DNA of 64,000 nt from Chromohalobacter marismortui (GCF_004364315.1 NZ_SOBR01000003.1:310001-374000), one strand, 5' to 3'. Counted from the first letter of the stretch, positions 35,427 to 46,766 are shown. Made by a program: numbers and translations. The notes: generated by a model not told the origin, from the sequence alone.

Positions 35427-37675
35427 GACGCCTCCTGCTCTTCAAGGGACAGCCCCACGCGACGCGCCAGATCGACGAATCCCGGGAACGACGTCGCGAC
35501 GTTGGCACAGTCCTCGATGACGATGTCGTCAGCGGCACGCAGCGCAGCGATGACGAAAGCCATGGCGATGCGATGATCGCCCAGGCTCTCGACATGCCCG
35601 CCGCGATAATGCGCGCCGTGCGTATCGCTGACGTCGGCACGACCGACGATGTCGATGCCATCGGGATACACGGTATTGTCCACGCCCAGTGCGGTCAGGC
35701 CATCGGCCATCGCCTGGATGCGATCGGATTCCTTGACGCGCAACTCTTCCGCACCACGCAGCCGGGTCACGCCTTCGGCATTGGCAGCGGCCACGAACAA
35801 CACGGGAAATTCATCGATGGCCAGCGGCACTTGATCCACGGGGATATCGATTCCTTTGAGCGGCGCATGCCGCACTCGGATGTCGGCGACCGGCTCACCG
35901 CCGACTTCCCGAGGATCGAGCAACTCAAGATCGGCGCCCATGGCCTTGAGGATGTTGATCACTCCGATACGCGTCGGATTGGTACCCACATGCTCGAGGA
36001 GCAGATCCGAGCCAGGCGTAATGGCCGCCGCCACCAGATAGAACGCCGCTGAGGAGATATCCGACGGCACGTCGATAGGCGCCGCCGTCAAGCGGCCACC
36101 GCCTTGCAACCAGGCCTCGTCGCCGTCGCGCTGCACCGCGTAACCGAAGCCATTGAGCATGCGCTCGGTGTGATCGCGCGTCGGTGCCGGTTCCCGCACC
36201 CGGGTTTCACCCTGAGCATAGAGTCCCGCCAACAAGAGACAGGACTTCACCTGGGCACTCGCCATGGGCATGTCATAGCGAATGCCGCGAAGTGCCTGGC
36301 CACCGCGAATGGTCAGCGGCGGCCGGCCACCCTCAGCGGTTTCGATCACCGCCCCCATCTCGCGCAGGGGATCGGCGACACGTCCCATCGGCCGTTTGTT
36401 GAGGGACACATCGCCGGTCAGTTCGGTATCGAAGGCCTGTCCGGCGAGCAAGCCGGCGAACAAACGCATGGCGGTGCCCGAATTGCCCACATAAAGGGGA
36501 CCGGCAGGCGCCGTCAGGCCGTGCAGGCCGACGCCATGGATGGTCACGCGTCCCTGATGCGGTCCCTCTATGGCCACGCCCATTTCACGAAACGCCTGCA
36601 GGGTCGCCAGGCTGTCCTCGCCTTCGAGAAAACCATGCACCTCGGTCACGCCATCGGCGAGTGCACCGAGCATGATCGAGCGGTGCGAGATCGATTTGTC
36701 CCCGGGCACGCGGATCCGGCCGCGCACATCGCCACCGGGAGTCACGCGGTAACGGATATTGCGTTGTTCCATCGCTTGATAACTCGTCTGGTTCAAAAGC
36801 GTATCGAAATACTGCCGCGCATGACTGGCACGATCGAAGATCGCCAGCATGGCATCGCCATCATCATCGATCACGGCACGGCGCAAACGGGCGACACCCG
36901 CCTCGAATTCATCCAGTGCACCAAGCACCGCCTCGCGGTTGGCACTGAAGATATCGCGCCACATGACCGGGTCGCTACCGGCGATGCGCGTAAAATCGCG
37001 AAAGCCCCCCGCCGCATAGCGAAAGATGTCCAGGCGCTCATCCTGACGCGCCAGGGTATCGACCAACGAAAACGCCAACAAATGCGGGAGATGGCTGGTA
37101 CGCGCCAAGACCTGATCGTGGCGCGCCACGTCCATTTCCAGCAGCTGCGCGCCGCATGCCGCCCATAATGCCCTCACGCGGGCCAGAGCGTCGGGATCGG
37201 TATCGGCGCGTGGGGTCAGTATGACCTTATGCTGTCGATAAAGCCCGGGGTCGGACGCCGCCACGCCGCTCTTCTCGGAGCCCGCGATCGGATGTCCGGG
37301 CACGAAACGCGGCGGCATGCTGCCAAAAACGCGCTCGACCGCCGCCTCGATGGCGCCCTTGGTGCTGCCGACATCAGTGATCGCCTGATCGGCGAGGTGC
37401 GGGGCCAGCGTTCGCAGCACACCTTCCATCGCCAATACCGGCACCGCCAGCACGATCAGGCTGCTTTCGGCGACCCAAGGGGCCAGCTCGGGGCTACCGG
37501 CATCGATCAGGCCCATATCGATCCCGCGCGCCACCTCGTCAGCGTCACGGTCACAGGCCAGTATCCGACCTGCAAACCCCGCTTCTTTCAAGGCTGCCGC
37601 CAGGGAACCGCCGATCAGCCCCAATCCAATGATGAGGATAGCGCGCTCAGTCGGCACACAAGACCGCACCGACAT
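35423..37675 (-). CDS. tyrA-aroA: fused cyclohexadienyl/prephenate dehydrogenase (TyrA) and EPSP synthase (AroA)
   Basis: A 750-residue two-enzyme protein. Residues about 1-300 are TyrA: Rossmann [12 protein letters not shown] (about 14-25), TDVGSTKG and [12 protein letters not shown]. Residues about 310-750 are AroA, which joins shikimate-3-phosphate to [31 protein letters not shown], and [13 protein letters not shown]. The join is through a short linker ([11 protein letters not shown]). This fusion is known from Pseudomonas and relatives, where hisC often sits upstream; here pheA abuts it directly, since the pheA TAA is followed immediately by this ATG. Confidence 0.96.
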   Translation of the reverse strand: MSVRSCVPTERAILIIGLGLIGGSLAAALKEAGFAGRILACDRDADEVARGIDMGLIDAGSPELAPWVAESSLIVLAVPVLAMEGVLRTLAPHLADQAITDVGSTKGAIEAAVERVFGSMPPRFVPGHPIAGSEKSGVAASDPGLYRQHKVILTPRADTDPDALARVRALWAACGAQLLEMDVARHDQVLARTSHLPHLLAFSLVDTLARQDERLDIFRYAAGGFRDFTRIAGSDPVMWRDIFSANREAVLGALDEFEAGVARLRRAVIDDDGDAMLAIFDRASHARQYFDTLLNQTSYQAMEQRNIRYRVTPGGDVRGRIRVPGDKSISHRSIMLGALADGVTEVHGFLEGEDSLATLQAFREMGVAIEGPHQGRVTIHGVGLHGLTAPAGPLYVGNSGTAMRLFAGLLAGQAFDTELTGDVSLNKRPMGRVADPLREMGAVIETAEGGRPPLTIRGGQALRGIRYDMPMASAQVKSCLLLAGLYAQGETRVREPAPTRDHTERMLNGFGYAVQRDGDEAWLQGGGRLTAAPIDVPSDISSAAFYLVAAAITPGSDLLLEHVGTNPTRIGVINILKAMGADLELLDPREVGGEPVADIRVRHAPLKGIDIPVDQVPLAIDEFPVLFVAAANAEGVTRLRGAEELRVKESDRIQAMADGLTALGVDNTVYPDGIDIVGRADVSDTHGAHYRGGHVESLGDHRIAMAFVIAALRAADDIVIEDCANVATSFPGFVDLARRVGLSLEEQEAS

Positions 37676-38797
37676 TTACAGCACACCCACTGGATAGGAA
37701 CCCAACACCTTGAGCTCGGCGGCCCGTAACGTGATTTCCTCCAGCACCGCCGCGACCTGCGGGTCGTCGCGATGCCCCTTGAAGTCGATGAAGAACACAT
37801 AGTTCCAGACGCCCGTGCGTGACGGCCGTGTCTCGACGCGTGTCAGATCGATCTTGTGGCGGTGGAACGGCTCGAGCAAGTCGTGCAGCGCCCCGGGCTG
37901 GTTGCGCATGGCGACGACAATGGACGTCTTGTCATCATCGGAAATCGGCGTGTCCTGATGCCCGATGATCAAAAAGCGTGTTGAGTTATCGGGACGATCC
38001 TCGATCTTCTCGGCGACCTTCTCGAGTTCGTAGCGCTTGGCGGCCATATCCCCGGCGATCGCCGCGCTGTGCCATTCGCTCTTGATCAGGCGCGCCGCCT
38101 CGGCGTTGGACGATACCGGGACCCGCTCGGCATTGGGAAAGTGCGCATCCAGCCACTTGCGACACTGCGCCAGGGACTGGGGATGCGAATAGATGCGCGA
38201 CACCTTGTCACGGCGCGTGTTACTGGAGACCAGCAAGTGATGGTGAATGCGCAACACCACCTCGCCACAGATGCGCAGGCTGGCATCCATGAAGGTATCC
38301 AGGGTGCTATTGACGATCCCCTCGGTGGAGTTTTCCACCGGAACGACGCCGAAATGCGCCGCCCCTGCTTCCACCTCTCGAAAGACCTCATCGATGGCCG
38401 CCATCGGCAGGCTCACCGCGCTATCGCCGAAATGCTTGAGCGCCGCCTGCTGAGTGAACGTGCCTTCGGGGCCTAGATAGGCCACCTTGACCGGTCGCTC
38501 CAGCGCCAGGCACGCCGACATGATCTCGCGAAACAGACGTGCCATTTCCTCGTCGTCGAGGGGGCCTTTGTTGAGCGCCATGATGCGCCGCAGCACCTGG
38601 GCCTCGCGCTCAGGACGATAGAACGTCGCCTGCGAGTCGGTGTCGGTTTTCACCTGGGCCACCTGTTGCGCGCAATGCGCTCGTTCGCTGATCAGCTCGA
38701 GAATCTCGCTGTCCAGCGTATCGATCCGCTCGCGCAGTGCCGGCAAGTCTGCCGACGTGGCTGGCGTTTTCTTATCGGACATATCGTGATCAGCCAT
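37676..38797 (-). CDS. pheA: bifunctional chorismate mutase/prephenate dehydratase
   Basis: A 373-residue protein making phenylpyruvate from chorismate. Residues about 15-105 are an AroQ-type chorismate mutase (LRERIDTLDSEILELISERA, YRPEREAQVLRRI). Residues about 105-285 are the dehydratase (VAYLGPEGTFTQQAA, VPVENSTEGIVN, TRFLIIG). The C-terminal ACT domain carries GALHDLLEPF and VETRPSRTGVWNYVFFID, the phenylalanine feedback site. ATG 38797 overlaps the serC stop by 8 bases; ATG 38782 is an alternative. Confidence 0.95.
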   Translation of the reverse strand: MADHDMSDKKTPATSADLPALRERIDTLDSEILELISERAHCAQQVAQVKTDTDSQATFYRPEREAQVLRRIMALNKGPLDDEEMARLFREIMSACLALERPVKVAYLGPEGTFTQQAALKHFGDSAVSLPMAAIDEVFREVEAGAAHFGVVPVENSTEGIVNSTLDTFMDASLRICGEVVLRIHHHLLVSSNTRRDKVSRIYSHPQSLAQCRKWLDAHFPNAERVPVSSNAEAARLIKSEWHSAAIAGDMAAKRYELEKVAEKIEDRPDNSTRFLIIGHQDTPISDDDKTSIVVAMRNQPGALHDLLEPFHRHKIDLTRVETRPSRTGVWNYVFFIDFKGHRDDPQVAAVLEEITLRAAELKVLGSYPVGVL

Positions 38798-39875
38798 GGC
38801 GTCGTTCGAACTCCCGCATGAAATCGACCAAAGCATCCACCGCCGCTTCCGGCACGGCATTGTAAAGGCTGGCACGCATGCCGCCCACGCTACGGTGCCC
38901 CTTGAGATTCAACAGCCCCGCCGCCTCGGCATCGCTGAGAAACGCGTCATTGAGCGCTTCGTCCGCCAGCACGAAGGGGACGTTCATGCGTGAACGATTC
39001 GCCTTGGCGATGGGGTTGGAATAAAAATCGCTGGCGTCGATGGCCGCATAGAGCTTCTCGGACTTGCGCGCGTTGAGCCGATCCATCGCCTCGAGACCAC
39101 CGACGTCATGTCGCAGCCAGTCGAATACCAGCCCCGACAGATACCAGGCGTAGGTCGGCGGCGTATTCAGCATCGAGCCGTTCTCGGCCATGACCCGGTA
39201 GTTGAGCATGGTCGGGGTTTTCGGCAAGGCACGCTCGAGCAGGTCCTCGCGCACGATGACCAGGGTCAACCCCGCCGGACCGATGTTCTTCTGAGCGCCT
39301 GCGTAGATGATCCCGAAACGCGATACATCCAACGGGCCCGAGAGAATCGAGGACGACATGTCGCACACCAGCGGCACGTCGCCAACCTCGGGAATGTAGT
39401 CGAATGCCAGGCCGCCGATGGTTTCGTTGGCCGTGTAATGCAGGTAGGCAGCGTCCGACGACAAGGCCATGTCCTCGGGACGCGGTACCGCCGTCAAGCC
39501 ATTGGCTTCGCTCGAGGCCGCCACATGGGCGCCCGCGAGATGACGCGCCTCGTTGATCGCCTTCTTGCCCCAGATGCCGGTGTACAGATAGTTCGGCGTG
39601 CCCCCCGTACCCAGCAGGTTATAGGGCACCATCGCGAACTGGCTGGAGGCACCGCCCTGCATGAACAGCACTCGGTAATTGTCGGGTACGGCCAGCAAAG
39701 CACGCAGATCGCGCTCGGCCCGCAGGGCGATCTGCGTAAAGGTATCGCTACGGTGGCTCATTTCCATGACCGACAGGCCATGCCCCTGATAGTCGAGCAA
39801 CTCGTCGCGGGCGCGCTCGAGCACGGGGTCGGGGAGTGCCGCTGGACCGGCACAGAAATTGAATTTGCGTGTCAT
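38790..39875 (-). CDS. serC: phosphoserine aminotransferase
   Basis: A 361-residue PLP enzyme of serine synthesis that also acts in pyridoxine synthesis. FNFCAGPAALPDPVLERA is the family start, MQGGASSQFAMVPYNLL binds the cofactor phosphate, and the PLP lysine lies in YAGAQKNIGPAG at about residue 197. ATG 39875 is chosen by family start; the ribosome-binding site is weak (GGAAAC). Lies between gyrA and pheA in the usual order. Confidence 0.96.
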   Translation of the reverse strand: MTRKFNFCAGPAALPDPVLERARDELLDYQGHGLSVMEMSHRSDTFTQIALRAERDLRALLAVPDNYRVLFMQGGASSQFAMVPYNLLGTGGTPNYLYTGIWGKKAINEARHLAGAHVAASSEANGLTAVPRPEDMALSSDAAYLHYTANETIGGLAFDYIPEVGDVPLVCDMSSSILSGPLDVSRFGIIYAGAQKNIGPAGLTLVIVREDLLERALPKTPTMLNYRVMAENGSMLNTPPTYAWYLSGLVFDWLRHDVGGLEAMDRLNARKSEKLYAAIDASDFYSNPIAKANRSRMNVPFVLADEALNDAFLSDAEAAGLLNLKGHRSVGGMRASLYNAVPEAAVDALVDFMREFERRHG

Positions 39876-39930
39876 CAGCGTGTTTCCAAACGTAAAGCGA
39901 CCACTCCCGAAGAAGCGGCCGCATTGAGAC

Positions 39931-42627
39931 TCAATCGCCTTGTGGCGCCTCGCCATCCTCCGGCGTGGGCGTCGCCTCGTCGACCGCTACCCCTTCTTCA
40001 TCGGGGGCTTGCTCCTCTACCGGCTCATCGACCCGTACCGTGGCCACCAGATGTTCGTTGTCGCCGGTACGGATCAGGGTAACGCCTTGCGTATTGCGCG
40101 AGCTGACCGAGACTTCACCGACCCGCGTGCGCACCAGGGTGCCCTTGTCGGTGATCAGCATCATTTCATCGCTGTCGCGTACCTGAATGGCCGCCACCAG
40201 GGCGCCATTGCGCTGCGAGGTCTGCATCGCGATCACCCCTTGACCACCACGTCCACGCAGCGGGAACTCATCGAGGCGCGTGCGCTTGCCATAGCCGTTC
40301 TCGGAGGCGGTGAGGATATAGACCTGATCGTCACTGACTGTCTGGGGCGCGATCTCCTCGGCGTCATCACCCGTAGCGTCGGCTTCGGCATCGATGGTCA
40401 ACGACTGCGGAATGATCAAGCTGATCACCTCGGCCTCGCCCTGCAAGCGCATGCCACGCACACCGCGTGCGGTACGTCCCATGGCGCGGACCTTGCTTTC
40501 CTCGAAGCGGATGGCCTTGCCATTGGACGAGAACAGCATGGCGTGATCGTCGCCGGAGGTAATGGCAGCGCCGACCAGACGGTCATCCTCTTCGAGATCG
40601 ATGGCGATCAAGCCCACGCTGCGCGGCCGCGAGAATTGCTCCAGCGAGGTCCGCTTGACGGTTCCCTTGGCGGTGGCAAAGAAGATGTAGCAATCGTCAC
40701 GGTATTCGCGCACCGGCAAGATGGCGTTGATCGACTCGCCATCATCGAGCGGCAACATGTTGACCAGGGGCTTGCCACGCGAACCACGGCTGGCATTCGG
40801 CATCTCGTAGACCTTGAGCCAATAGACCTTGCCGCGGTTGGAGAACAGCAACACGGTATCGTGCGTCGAGGCCACCAGCAGGTGTTCGATGATGTCTTCG
40901 TCTTTCATGCTCGTCGCCGACTTGCCTCGACCGCCCCGCCGCTGGGCCTGGTAGTCGGAAAGCGGCTGTGTCTTGGCGTAGCCGCTGCGCGAGATGGTGA
41001 CCACCATGTCTTCTTCGTTGATCAGATCCTCGATGGTCAAATCCAGATGGCTGGCCTGCACTTCGGTCTGGCGCGCGTCACCGTACTGCGCACGGATGGC
41101 CTCGAGTTCCTCACGGATGACCTCGAGCAGACGTTCCGGCGAGGCCAGAATCTCGTTGAGCTCGGCGATGCGCTTGAGAATCGACAAGTATTCGTCGAGC
41201 AGTTTCTCGGTTTCGAGTCCGGTCAGACGATGCAGACGCAATTCCAGAATCGCTTGGGCCTGGGCCGGCGATAGACGATATTCACGCTCGTTGTCGGCGA
41301 GTCCATAGCCTTCGTCGAGATCCTCCGGCTTGCAGGACGTCGCCCCGGCCCGTTCGAGCATGCCGGTCACCTGCCCCGGCTGCCAGGCGCGCGCGATCAG
41401 TTTTTCCTTGGCCTCGGCCGCCGAGGGCGAGGCCTTGATGAGCTCGATCACATCGTCGATGTTGGAGATCGCCACCGCCAGGCCTTCGAGAATATGGCCA
41501 CGATCGCGTGCCTTCTTGAGCTCGAACAGGGTGCGCCGCGTCACCACCTCGCGACGGTGGCGAACGAAGGCTTCGAGGATTTCCTTGAGGTTGAGGATCT
41601 TCGGTTGACCGCCATCCAGCGCGACCATGTTGATGCCGAAAACGGTCTGCAATTGCGTATGCGCGAACAGGTTGTTGACGACCACTTCGCCGGATTCGCC
41701 GCGCTTGACCTCGATCACCACGCGCAGGCCTTCCTTGTCGGACTCGTCGCGCAACTCGGCGATCCCCTCGACACGCTTGTCCTTGACCAATTCGGCGATT
41801 TTCTCGATCAAGCGCGCCTTGTTCACCTGATACGGCAGCTCGGTGACGATGATGTGGTCGCGCCCGGTCTTGTCGTCATGCTCGATGGTATGCTTGGCGC
41901 GTACGTAGATGCGCCCACGCCCAGTGCGATAGGCATCGAGAATCCCGGCACGCCCGTTGATGATGCCACCGGTGGGGAAGTCCGGGGCCGGGATATATGC
42001 CATGAGATCGTCGATGCTGAGCGTATAGTCATCGATCAACGCCAGACAGCCGTCGATCACTTCGCCCATGTTGTGCGGTGGGATGTTGGTCGCCATCCCC
42101 ACGGCAATGCCCGAAGCACCGTTGACCAGCAGGTTGGGCACCTTGGTCGGCAATACTTCGGGAATCCGCTCGGTGCCGTCGTAGTTGTCGACCCAGTCGA
42201 CGGTGTCCTTTTCCAGGTCGGCCAGCAGCTCATGGGCAAGCCGCGCCATGCGCACTTCGGTGTAGCGCATGGCCGCCGCGCTGTCGCCGTCGATGGAACC
42301 GAAGTTGCCCTGGCCATCGACCAGCACATAGCGCATCGAGAATGTCTGCGCCATGCGCACGATGGTGTCGTAGACCGCGCTATCCCCGTGCGGGTGATAT
42401 TTACCGATCACGTCACCCACGACACGCGCCGACTTCTTGTAGGCCTTGTTCCAATCATTGCCAAGTTCGTGCATGGCGTACAAAACGCGCCGATGCACGG
42501 GCTTGAGGCCATCTCGTACATCCGGCAACGCACGGCCGATGATCACGCTCATGGCGTAATCGAGATACGACTGCTTGAGTTCGTCCTCGATATTGACTGG
42601 CAGAATTTCTCTGGCGATCTCACCCAT
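39931..42627 (-). CDS. gyrA: DNA gyrase subunit A
   Basis: An 898-residue subunit that cuts and rejoins DNA in the gyrase A2B2 enzyme. The catalytic Tyr lies in [10 protein letters not shown] (about residue 124). The quinolone-resistance region reads [11 protein letters not shown], with the susceptible-type Ser and Asp. The GyrA box QRRGGRG near residue 560 starts the DNA-wrapping C-terminal domain. An acidic tail closes the protein. ATG 42627 fits the family start [17 protein letters not shown]; an open frame extends 39 codons upstream without support. First gene of the gyrA-to-rpsA series. Confidence 0.97.
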   Translation of the reverse strand: MGEIAREILPVNIEDELKQSYLDYAMSVIIGRALPDVRDGLKPVHRRVLYAMHELGNDWNKAYKKSARVVGDVIGKYHPHGDSAVYDTIVRMAQTFSMRYVLVDGQGNFGSIDGDSAAAMRYTEVRMARLAHELLADLEKDTVDWVDNYDGTERIPEVLPTKVPNLLVNGASGIAVGMATNIPPHNMGEVIDGCLALIDDYTLSIDDLMAYIPAPDFPTGGIINGRAGILDAYRTGRGRIYVRAKHTIEHDDKTGRDHIIVTELPYQVNKARLIEKIAELVKDKRVEGIAELRDESDKEGLRVVIEVKRGESGEVVVNNLFAHTQLQTVFGINMVALDGGQPKILNLKEILEAFVRHRREVVTRRTLFELKKARDRGHILEGLAVAISNIDDVIELIKASPSAAEAKEKLIARAWQPGQVTGMLERAGATSCKPEDLDEGYGLADNEREYRLSPAQAQAILELRLHRLTGLETEKLLDEYLSILKRIAELNEILASPERLLEVIREELEAIRAQYGDARQTEVQASHLDLTIEDLINEEDMVVTISRSGYAKTQPLSDYQAQRRGGRGKSATSMKDEDIIEHLLVASTHDTVLLFSNRGKVYWLKVYEMPNASRGSRGKPLVNMLPLDDGESINAILPVREYRDDCYIFFATAKGTVKRTSLEQFSRPRSVGLIAIDLEEDDRLVGAAITSGDDHAMLFSSNGKAIRFEESKVRAMGRTARGVRGMRLQGEAEVISLIIPQSLTIDAEADATGDDAEEIAPQTVSDDQVYILTASENGYGKRTRLDEFPLRGRGGQGVIAMQTSQRNGALVAAIQVRDSDEMMLITDKGTLVRTRVGEVSVSSRNTQGVTLIRTGDNEHLVATVRVDEPVEEQAPDEEGVAVDEATPTPEDGEAPQGD

Positions 42628-42932
42628 GGGTCGTTCAATCCTTTGCACCGCGCCATACCATCGGTCATGGCACTGAATGAAACGAACAGTGGCTGGACGC
42701 GTCGCGAGACGCGTCACAGACCACTCTTCAGCGCTCGACGCCAATGGCCGTCACAGCAATCATTAAGCTTCGATGGCGGGCCCACCGCGAAGCGGACCCG
42801 AATCGCGCCATCATACCATTTCACGAGACAATGCGGCAGGCTTGGCAATGAGTTCTAAGCGTGTCGGACGTGGGGAGTGGCACCCGCCCTGGCGTTTCGC
42901 CATAATGAGCCCCTTTGTGACGGAACAGGCTC
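42628..42932. other. intergenic region between divergent gyrA and rdgC
   Basis: A 305-base region holding the gyrA leader and the rdgC ribosome-binding site (GGAACAGG). It contains the inverted repeat 42696-42715 (GACGCGT/ACGCGTC, 6-base loop). I see no gene. Confidence 0.5.
42696..42715. repeat. inverted repeat in the gyrA leader
   Basis: A perfect 7-bp stem GACGCGT/ACGCGTC with 6-base spacer, about 70 bases upstream of the gyrA start. It could be an operator or a leader hairpin. Confidence 0.45.
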
Positions 42933-43862
42933 ATGTGGTTCAAGCACTTGCATCTCTATCGTCTGCACGACACGACACCCATCGCGCTCGAGGCACTCGA
43001 AACGGCACTCGAAGCCTTCGCCTTTCGTCCGGTGTCGCCTAGTGAAGGCAAGCGCCTCGGCTGGCAACGCCCCGCGGGTCGGCACGGTCAACAGCTCGCC
43101 CATGAGATTCAGGGCCACCGCCTGCTGTCCTTGCTGCGCCAGGAGCGCCTGCTACCGGCCTCGGTGGTACGCGAGGAAGTCGAGGAGCGTGCCGCCGAGC
43201 GCGAGGCCGCCGAAGGCCGCCCCTTGCCGCGCCGCGAGCGCCAGGCACTCAAGGAACAAGTCGTGGAGGAATTCTTGCCGCAGGCCTTCACGCGTAGCCA
43301 GCGCATCGATATATGGTGGGATACCCGTCGCCACCTCATCGCCGTCAACTGCGCCAGCCGCGCCCGAGCCGAGGACGCCCTCGACCTGCTGCGTCAGTCA
43401 CTGGGCTCACTGAAGGTCACGCCACTGGCCGTGCGCCAGCTGCCGTCGCGCAGCATGACGACCTGGCTCGAAGATGCCGCCTCACGCCCCGAAGCCCTGC
43501 GTCTAGGCGATCAGGTCGAACTCAAGGACGCCAACGGCGACGAGGGTGTCTGGCGCGCACGTGGTATCGACCTCGACGGCGACGAAGTGCAGAGTGTCCT
43601 CGCCAGTGGACGTCAGGCCAGTCGTCTGGCACTGGATGTCGAGGATCAACTGTCGCTGGTCCTGCACGACGACCTGACGCTCAAATCGCTGCGCTTCGCC
43701 GATGCCTTGCTCGACGAAGCCGCGCAGCAAGAAGACGATGACGACCCCACGCTACGCCTGGAAACGGACTTCGCTCTCATGGCCCAAGTGCTCTCTGGAT
43801 TCATCGAACAACTCATCGACTGGCTGGGCGGCGAAGCCGATCCGGCAGCACCGACATCATGA
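42933..43862 (+). CDS. rdgC: recombination-associated protein RdgC
   Basis: A 309-residue ring-forming DNA-binding protein that limits RecA loading. The family start MWFKHLHLYRL, the EIQGHRLLSLLRQERLLP region near residue 55-75 and EEVEERAAEREAAEGRPLPRRE are typical RdgC features. It is divergent from gyrA, and its last codon overlaps the start of the next gene (ATGA). Confidence 0.95.
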   Translation: MWFKHLHLYRLHDTTPIALEALETALEAFAFRPVSPSEGKRLGWQRPAGRHGQQLAHEIQGHRLLSLLRQERLLPASVVREEVEERAAEREAAEGRPLPRRERQALKEQVVEEFLPQAFTRSQRIDIWWDTRRHLIAVNCASRARAEDALDLLRQSLGSLKVTPLAVRQLPSRSMTTWLEDAASRPEALRLGDQVELKDANGDEGVWRARGIDLDGDEVQSVLASGRQASRLALDVEDQLSLVLHDDLTLKSLRFADALLDEAAQQEDDDDPTLRLETDFALMAQVLSGFIEQLIDWLGGEADPAAPTS

Positions 43863-45037
43863 CGCACGCATCGACTCCTCAATCCGCTCTCCACGATTTC
43901 GACGCCATTCGTCCTTATCAGGACGATGAGGTGGCCGCCGTACTCGATCGCCTGGCGCATTGCGACGAACTGCTCGACGCCATCACGCATTTTCGCCTGC
44001 CACGGCTGGCGCGCTACGCGCCCCCCGTGGCGCGCTTCATCGCGCGCCTGGGGCTGCAACATGAAATGCGCAACATCGACAGCGTCGCCGCCTTTCAGCA
44101 GCGCATCGCGCGCTACATGGCCCGGATGATCGCCACCACCACGGATGGCTTCGAGATCGAAGGCCTCGAGCACCTCGACGCCGACAAGGCCTACCTGTTC
44201 ATCGGCAATCATCGCGACATCGCCATGGACCCGGCGTTCGTCAACTACGCGCTCTACCAGGAAGGCCGCAATACCGTGCGCATCGCGATTGGCGACAACC
44301 TGCTGCAAAAGCCGTTCGTCAATGACCTGATGCGTCTCAACAAGAGTTTCATCGTGCCGCGCTCGGCCAAAGGCAAGCGCGCGATGCTGCAGGCCTATCA
44401 AACGTTATCGCGCTATATCCGCCATTCGATCACCGCCGATAACCACTCGATCTGGATCGCCGAGCGCGAAGGACGCGCCAAGGACGGCATCGATCGCGCC
44501 GATACCGCCATCGTCAAGATGCTGGGCATGGCCCAACGCATGGATGACGGCGATGCCGATATCGGTGCCGCCGTCTCCGAGCTACGCCTGGTGCCGGTGT
44601 CCATCAGCTACGAATACGACCCCTGCGATCTGCAGAAGGCACGTGAACTGTATGCGCGTCATACGGAAGGCCGCTACGACAAGGTCGAATTCGAGGATAT
44701 TCAATCCATCGTCGCCGGCATCACGGGCCACAAGGGCCGTATCCGCCTGACCTTCGGCACCCCCCTGGGCAGCGCGTTCACGACCCCGGAAGCCGTCACC
44801 GAGGAAATCGATCGCCAGGTATTGATGAACTACCACATGTTTCCCAGCCATCAACTCGCGCTGGAAGCGACCGGGCTGGCACCGGAACTGGTCGACCTCA
44901 GCGACGTCACCGATGCCGACCGTTCACGCTTCGAGGCACGCCTGGCCACGGTGCCCGATCACCTGCGCCATTGGTGGTTGCGCCAATACGCCAACCCCAT
45001 CCTCAACCGCGCCGGCCATATCGAGGAAGACGTCTGA
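43859..45037 (+). CDS. PlsC-like glycerolipid acyltransferase family protein
   Basis: A 392-residue protein with an acyltransferase core. The catalytic H(X4)D motif is NHRDIAMDP at about residues 116-124, and FIVPRSAKGKRAMLQ and the substrate block WIAEREGRAKDG (in place of the classic FPEGTRS) follow. No clear membrane helix, so it may be a peripheral enzyme. Related large 1-acylglycerol-3-phosphate acyltransferase-like proteins are common in gammaproteobacteria; the exact substrate is unknown. Translationally coupled to rdgC by a 4-base overlap. Confidence 0.82.
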   Translation: MTHASTPQSALHDFDAIRPYQDDEVAAVLDRLAHCDELLDAITHFRLPRLARYAPPVARFIARLGLQHEMRNIDSVAAFQQRIARYMARMIATTTDGFEIEGLEHLDADKAYLFIGNHRDIAMDPAFVNYALYQEGRNTVRIAIGDNLLQKPFVNDLMRLNKSFIVPRSAKGKRAMLQAYQTLSRYIRHSITADNHSIWIAEREGRAKDGIDRADTAIVKMLGMAQRMDDGDADIGAAVSELRLVPVSISYEYDPCDLQKARELYARHTEGRYDKVEFEDIQSIVAGITGHKGRIRLTFGTPLGSAFTTPEAVTEEIDRQVLMNYHMFPSHQLALEATGLAPELVDLSDVTDADRSRFEARLATVPDHLRHWWLRQYANPILNRAGHIEEDV

Positions 45038-45041
45038 CGCG

Positions 45042-46523
45042 TCACTTCCGCCAGAACGTGGGCGTCAGCAGCACCAGCACGGTGAGAATCTCCAGGCGCC
45101 CCATCAGCATGCCCAGACTCAAGAGCCACTTGGCCGCATCGGGTAGCGAAGAGAAATTCCCCGCCGGCCCGATGATCGGCCCCAACCCGGGGCCGACGTT
45201 GGCCACGGCGGTGGCCGCGCCTGACAATGCGGTGACCAGATCCAGCCCCAGCATCGCCAGCCCCAGCGCCAGCCCCGCAATCGTCAGGAAGAAGAAGAAC
45301 GAAAACGCAATGACTCCACGCACGACCTCATCGCTCAGCGGCTGCCCGTTATAACGTTGCGCGAAGACCCCTTGGGCATGCACGAGATGGCGCAATTGGG
45401 TGAATAGCATGATGGCACCGATCTGAAAACGGAATATCTTCATGCCGCCACTGGTGGAGCCACTGCAACCGCCGACGAAGGTCAGATAAAAGAACGCCGC
45501 GACGACCAACGGCCCCCACTGGGTATAGTCAGCGGACGCATAGCCGGTGGTGGTCACCACCGAGATCACGTTGAAGGCGACCTGGGTCAGCGCCGCGAAG
45601 ATAGGCACCCCGGCGGCAACGCGATACGCGGTCAACCCCAGGATCACGACCACCAGCACCCCTATCAACCCTCGTACCTGCTGGTCTCGCCACAAGACAT
45701 ACGGCGTCTCACGCAGCGCACGAATGAACAGCACGAACGGCAGTGCGCCGCACAGCATGAAGAACGACGCCAGCCACAGAATCAGTGGGCGATCGTGATA
45801 AACCCCGAAAGAGGCATCCGAGTTCGCGAAGCCCCCGGTGGACATCGAGCTCATGGCATGCACGACGGCATCCAGCGGCGTCATGCCTGCCAGGTAGTAC
45901 GCCACCATCGCCATCAGGGTACCGCCCAGGTAGATCGCACCGCTGGCCTTGGCGATGCCACCGGCACGCGGCAGCACCTTGTCGGACCAGTCCGACGACT
46001 CGGTCTGGAACAGGCGCATGCCGCCGACCTTGAGAAACGGCAGGATGGCGATCGCCATGACGATGATGCCGATGCCGCCCAGCCACTGCATCAGGCCACG
46101 CCAAAGCTTGAGGCCGTCGGACAAGTCATCGATGCCCACCAATACGGTCGACCCGGTGGTCGTGATCGCCGAGATGGATTCGAAGACGGCATCCGTGAAG
46201 GACAACTGCGGCGCCCCCAGGATCAACGGCAAGCTCGCGCCGGCACTCACCAGCACCCAGCTCAGGGTGGTGAGGATGAACATCTGGCGCGGCCGCAGCA
46301 GAATCTCGACGCCATGCGTCACACACCACATGACGCACGCCGTCCCCGCCACGATGGCGATCGACAGCGCAAAGGCCAGACGATCTGGGTCGCCTTCAAG
46401 GGTCAAGATGCCCAGCGGCGCGATCATCAAGGTCGCCAGCACGCCCAGCAGCACCGCCAAGATCCTGACCACCGGCGCAGACACCACCAGACTGCGTTTG
46501 ATACGCGGATGAATCACCGCCAC
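45042..46523 (-). CDS. TrkH/TrkI-type potassium uptake transmembrane protein
   Basis: A 493-residue membrane protein with about 10-12 hydrophobic segments. Four pore loops of the TrkH/KtrB superfamily are visible: SAITTTGSTVLVG, SSMSTGGFANSD, SVVTTTGYASAD, and the last in AVANVGPGLGPIIGPAGN. These form a K+ filter. It would work with the cytoplasmic TrkA NAD-binding subunit, which is not in this window. GTG 46523 follows GAGGAGG with 7 bases between and is preferred to ATG 46544. TrkH and TrkI of Halomonas are near relatives; I cannot decide which from here. Confidence 0.92.
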   Translation of the reverse strand: MAVIHPRIKRSLVVSAPVVRILAVLLGVLATLMIAPLGILTLEGDPDRLAFALSIAIVAGTACVMWCVTHGVEILLRPRQMFILTTLSWVLVSAGASLPLILGAPQLSFTDAVFESISAITTTGSTVLVGIDDLSDGLKLWRGLMQWLGGIGIIVMAIAILPFLKVGGMRLFQTESSDWSDKVLPRAGGIAKASGAIYLGGTLMAMVAYYLAGMTPLDAVVHAMSSMSTGGFANSDASFGVYHDRPLILWLASFFMLCGALPFVLFIRALRETPYVLWRDQQVRGLIGVLVVVILGLTAYRVAAGVPIFAALTQVAFNVISVVTTTGYASADYTQWGPLVVAAFFYLTFVGGCSGSTSGGMKIFRFQIGAIMLFTQLRHLVHAQGVFAQRYNGQPLSDEVVRGVIAFSFFFFLTIAGLALGLAMLGLDLVTALSGAATAVANVGPGLGPIIGPAGNFSSLPDAAKWLLSLGMLMGRLEILTVLVLLTPTFWRK

Positions 46524-46766
46524 CTGACCACCTCCTCGCCCCATGCGCGCGGCCACCGCCGGCGCCGCGTCATCATCATGGGGCGCTACTATAAAGAGCG
46601 CGCGGGACTTTCTCCACCCGCATGGCGGCGCCTGCATTCACCTTGGCGGCCCACTGCCGTCCGCGGCGACGATGTGCTATCGTCCGCGTCATCATCCTGC
46701 GAGCCGATGGGCGACGCCGTGGCCGCACGGCACGCCATCCCGCATGAACCACACGGAGAGAGCCCC

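Noticed and set aside
39940-42858. Two long plus-strand open frames antisense to gyrA
   Set aside because: Shadows of gyrA; no domain.
45795-46766. N-terminal extension of the 95-residue protein
   Set aside because: No start signal, runs antisense to the Trk gene and has skewed composition; ATG 46767 has the ribosome-binding site.
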